Assembly: GCA_026983855.1 (NCBI GenBank)
Contig: JALSTE010000719.1
Location: 1 to 7,594, forward strand
Direction of reading: 5' to 3'
DNA length: 7,594 bases
DNA from: Acidimicrobiia bacterium
GTDB lineage: Bacteria > Actinomycetota > Acidimicrobiia > Acidimicrobiales > Poriferisodalaceae
Of this stretch, positions 6,858-7,594 are shown piece by piece (position 1 is the first letter of the stretch; each line of letters begins with the position of its first letter). Under the pieces are notes generated by a model. That model worked only from the letters and a program-made list of their open reading frames with translations. It was not told the origin of the DNA and did not search any database. The translations under genes and the position numbers were made by a program.

Positions 6858-7411
6858 GACTGCACCTCCAGGGTTCCCTTCATCCCGGCCGCGAAGTGGC
6901 CGGGTATCGAGCAGATGATCTGATAGGTCCCGCCCTGGTCGAACTGGAAGGTGTCGGAGACCGTCTGGCCCGAGTCGATGCTGTTGAAGCCGAGCAGCAC
7001 CTTGGACTGGTCGAACTCGGTCTCGGAGGTGATCTCCTCACCCTGCTTGATCACGACCCAGGCGTGCTGGACGGCACCCTTGTTCTCCACCGTGATGTTC
7101 ACATCGGTGGCCAGGGGAGCGGCGATGGCGCTCGGATCGAACTGGAACTCGGTGGCGACGATCTTCCAGTCGGTGGAGGCGGAGGCCACCGGTCCGGTCT
7201 GGGTGCCGCCGTCTCCCTCGGAGGTGCCCGAGACGATCACCGCCACCAGGGCGATGGCGAGGGCCACCATGGCCCCCACGCCGGTGACGGCTACGGCCAG
7301 GGAGCTGGCGTGGGAGTAGGAGAACTCAGATTCGCCCTCGGCGTCGACGGCGATGGGCTTCTCCAACTGCCATCCGGGGTCGGGGGACGTACTCATGGGA
7401 GGCTCATCCAA
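6854..7411 (-). CDS. Membrane-anchored type 1 (blue) copper protein, likely electron donor to the ba3 oxidase
   Basis: The protein has about 35 hydrophilic N-terminal residues, one membrane helix (about 36-61), a short Gly/Ser/Thr linker and a C-terminal cupredoxin domain (about 80-185). Type 1 copper ligands are present: His116 (VQHAW), Cys167, His172 and Met177 in C-SIPG-H-FAAG-M, a C-x4-H-x4-M spacing like that of sulfocyanins and auracyanins. There is only one cysteine in the copper loop, so it is not a CuA site. As first gene of the oxidase operon and coupled to subunit IIa by a GTGA overlap, it probably carries electrons from the bc complex or another donor to CuA; this role is inference. 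There is no lipobox, so anchoring is by the helix. The start is uncertain: TTG at 7411 has AGGAG (7417-7421) five bases upstream, while the in-frame ATG at 7396 lacks a good ribosome site. Residue numbers use the TTG start. Confidence 0.88.
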   Translation of the reverse strand: MDEPPMSTSPDPGWQLEKPIAVDAEGESEFSYSHASSLAVAVTGVGAMVALAIALVAVIVSGTSEGDGGTQTGPVASASTDWKIVATEFQFDPSAIAAPLATDVNITVENKGAVQHAWVVIKQGEEITSETEFDQSKVLLGFNSIDSGQTVSDTFQFDQGGTYQIICSIPGHFAAGMKGTLEVQS

Positions 7412-7416
7412 TACTT

Positions 7417-7421
7417 CTCCT
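7417..7421 (-). promoter_or_regulatory. Ribosome binding site of the cupredoxin gene (decides the start)
   Basis: On the minus strand AGGAG stands 5 bases before TTG (7411), 9 before an out-of-frame ATG (7407) and 20 before the in-frame ATG (7396). It therefore supports TTG as the start, or alternatively a tiny frame ATG-AGC-CTC-CCA-TGA (7407 to 7393) whose stop overlaps the ATG at 7396. Confidence 0.5.
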
Positions 7422-7434
7422 GTTCCAAGGGAAC
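7422..7434. repeat. 13-base palindrome directly upstream of the oxidase operon RBS
   Basis: GTTCCAAGGGAAC is a perfect 5-base inverted repeat (GTTCC/GGAAC) with a 3-base centre. It abuts the ribosome binding site on one side and shares its last C with another palindrome on the other. Position suggests an operator or an mRNA hairpin near the initiation region; no known regulator is recognised. Confidence 0.5.
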
Positions 7435-7451
7435 CGTGTTGTCAACCACGG
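7434..7451. repeat. 18-base imperfect palindrome in the oxidase operon leader
   Basis: CCGTGTTGTCAACCACGG has outer arms CCGTG/CACGG and an inner TTG/CAA pair around a central T, with one bulged C. On the minus strand it contains TTGACA (7445-7440), but nothing like a -10 lies 16-18 bases downstream, since that position is the ribosome site. It is more likely a protein-binding site or leader hairpin than a -35 box. Confidence 0.4.
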
Positions 7452-7457
7452 AGCTAG

Positions 7458-7463
7458 ACAATA
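7458..7463 (-). promoter_or_regulatory. Possible -10 element of the oxidase operon
   Basis: On the minus strand TATTGT fits TAnnnT and would start transcription near 7451, giving a leader of about 40 bases that carries both palindromes and the ribosome site. No good -35 is found 16-18 bases upstream, so the call is weak. Confidence 0.25.
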
Positions 7464-7468
7464 GGTCA

Positions 7469-7512
7469 TAACTCACCCCCAACATGGAATTTGGGGAACA
7501 CGAAGTGAGTTA
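7469..7512. repeat. Nested inverted repeat upstream of the oxidase operon
   Basis: The outer arms TAACTCAC (7469-7476) and GTGAGTTA (7505-7512) are a perfect 8-base inverted repeat. Inside, CCCCAA (7477-7482) and TTGGGG (7491-7496) are a perfect 6-base inverted repeat with an 8-base loop; the only asymmetry is an 8-base bulge at 7497-7504. No T-tract follows in either direction, so it is not an obvious terminator. An operator or a cruciform/RNA structure upstream of the oxidase promoter is the likeliest reading. Confidence 0.55.
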
Positions 7513-7594
7513 CGGGGATAACGCGCGTCAGCGGGGCGGCCGGATCCGGGGGCGAACCGGCGCGGGCGGGCGTGTCCGGGCCGACGGGGACGGC

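Noticed and set aside
6162..6923. Long plus-strand open frames opposite subunits II and IIa
   Set aside because: They overlap three well-supported minus-strand genes whose copper ligands and overlaps are intact; the composition is that of a shadow frame.
7440..7445. Consensus TTGACA on the minus strand as a -35 box for the oxidase operon
   Set aside because: Seventeen bases downstream lies CAGGAG, the ribosome site, not a -10 element; the hexamer is better explained as part of a palindrome.
7439..7467. Plus-strand TTGTCA-17-TAGGTC as a divergent promoter
   Set aside because: The spacing is right, but the -10 hexamer matches consensus at only two positions and no gene is secure to the right.
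7540..7549. Palindrome CCGGATCCGG near the right edge
   Set aside because: Short self-complementary GC-rich words are expected by chance at this base composition and nothing else supports a site.
7466..7594. Minus-strand frame open from the right edge to a TGA at 7466-7468, as the end of an upstream gene
   Set aside because: At least three frames on both strands are open through this GC-rich block, codon-position bias does not separate them, and the translation matches nothing I recognise.

Overview
This window comes from a high-GC bacterium, most likely a member of the Actinomycetota. An Acidimicrobiia-like lineage is my best guess, from the style of the proteins and the heavy use of GGG, CCC and other GC-ending codons. 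That placement is inference. The window contains ordinary housekeeping genes and one respiratory operon. I see no mobile element, CRISPR array, tRNA or rRNA.

Left half, plus strand (1-4255). The window opens inside an NAD-dependent amino-acid dehydrogenase of the Glu/Leu/Phe/Val family; only its C-terminal NAD-binding part is present. After 43 bases come pheS and then pheT, the alpha and beta chains of phenylalanyl-tRNA synthetase. Both look complete, with catalytic and editing residues intact. pheS appears to be read from a leaderless transcript. pheS and pheT are separated by 110 bases that hold a small hairpin and a possible second promoter.

Middle, convergent gap (4256-4467). No gene is seen here. 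Next to pheT lies a strongly C-rich, G-poor tract, a plausible Rho-dependent stop for pheST and a strong G-quadruplex candidate on the minus strand. Next to the oxidase lies an intrinsic terminator for the minus-strand operon, whose 3' arm and T-tract are partly duplicated.

Right half, minus strand (7411 down to 4468). Four tightly coupled genes read in the order cupredoxin, subunit IIa, subunit II, subunit I. The last three match the subunits and gene order of the ba3-type (B-family) haem-copper cytochrome oxidase of Thermus, with all metal ligands and the K-pathway residues in place. The first gene encodes a membrane-anchored type 1 (blue) copper protein, probably the electron donor to the CuA centre of subunit II. 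Together they would form an O2-reducing, proton-pumping terminal oxidase with its own copper-protein donor.

Right edge (7412-7594). This holds the operon's leader and promoter region, which is rich in inverted repeats: two abutting palindromes just upstream of the ribosome binding site and a larger nested palindrome further up. The final 80 or so bases are GC-rich and open in several frames, so I cannot assign a gene there with confidence.
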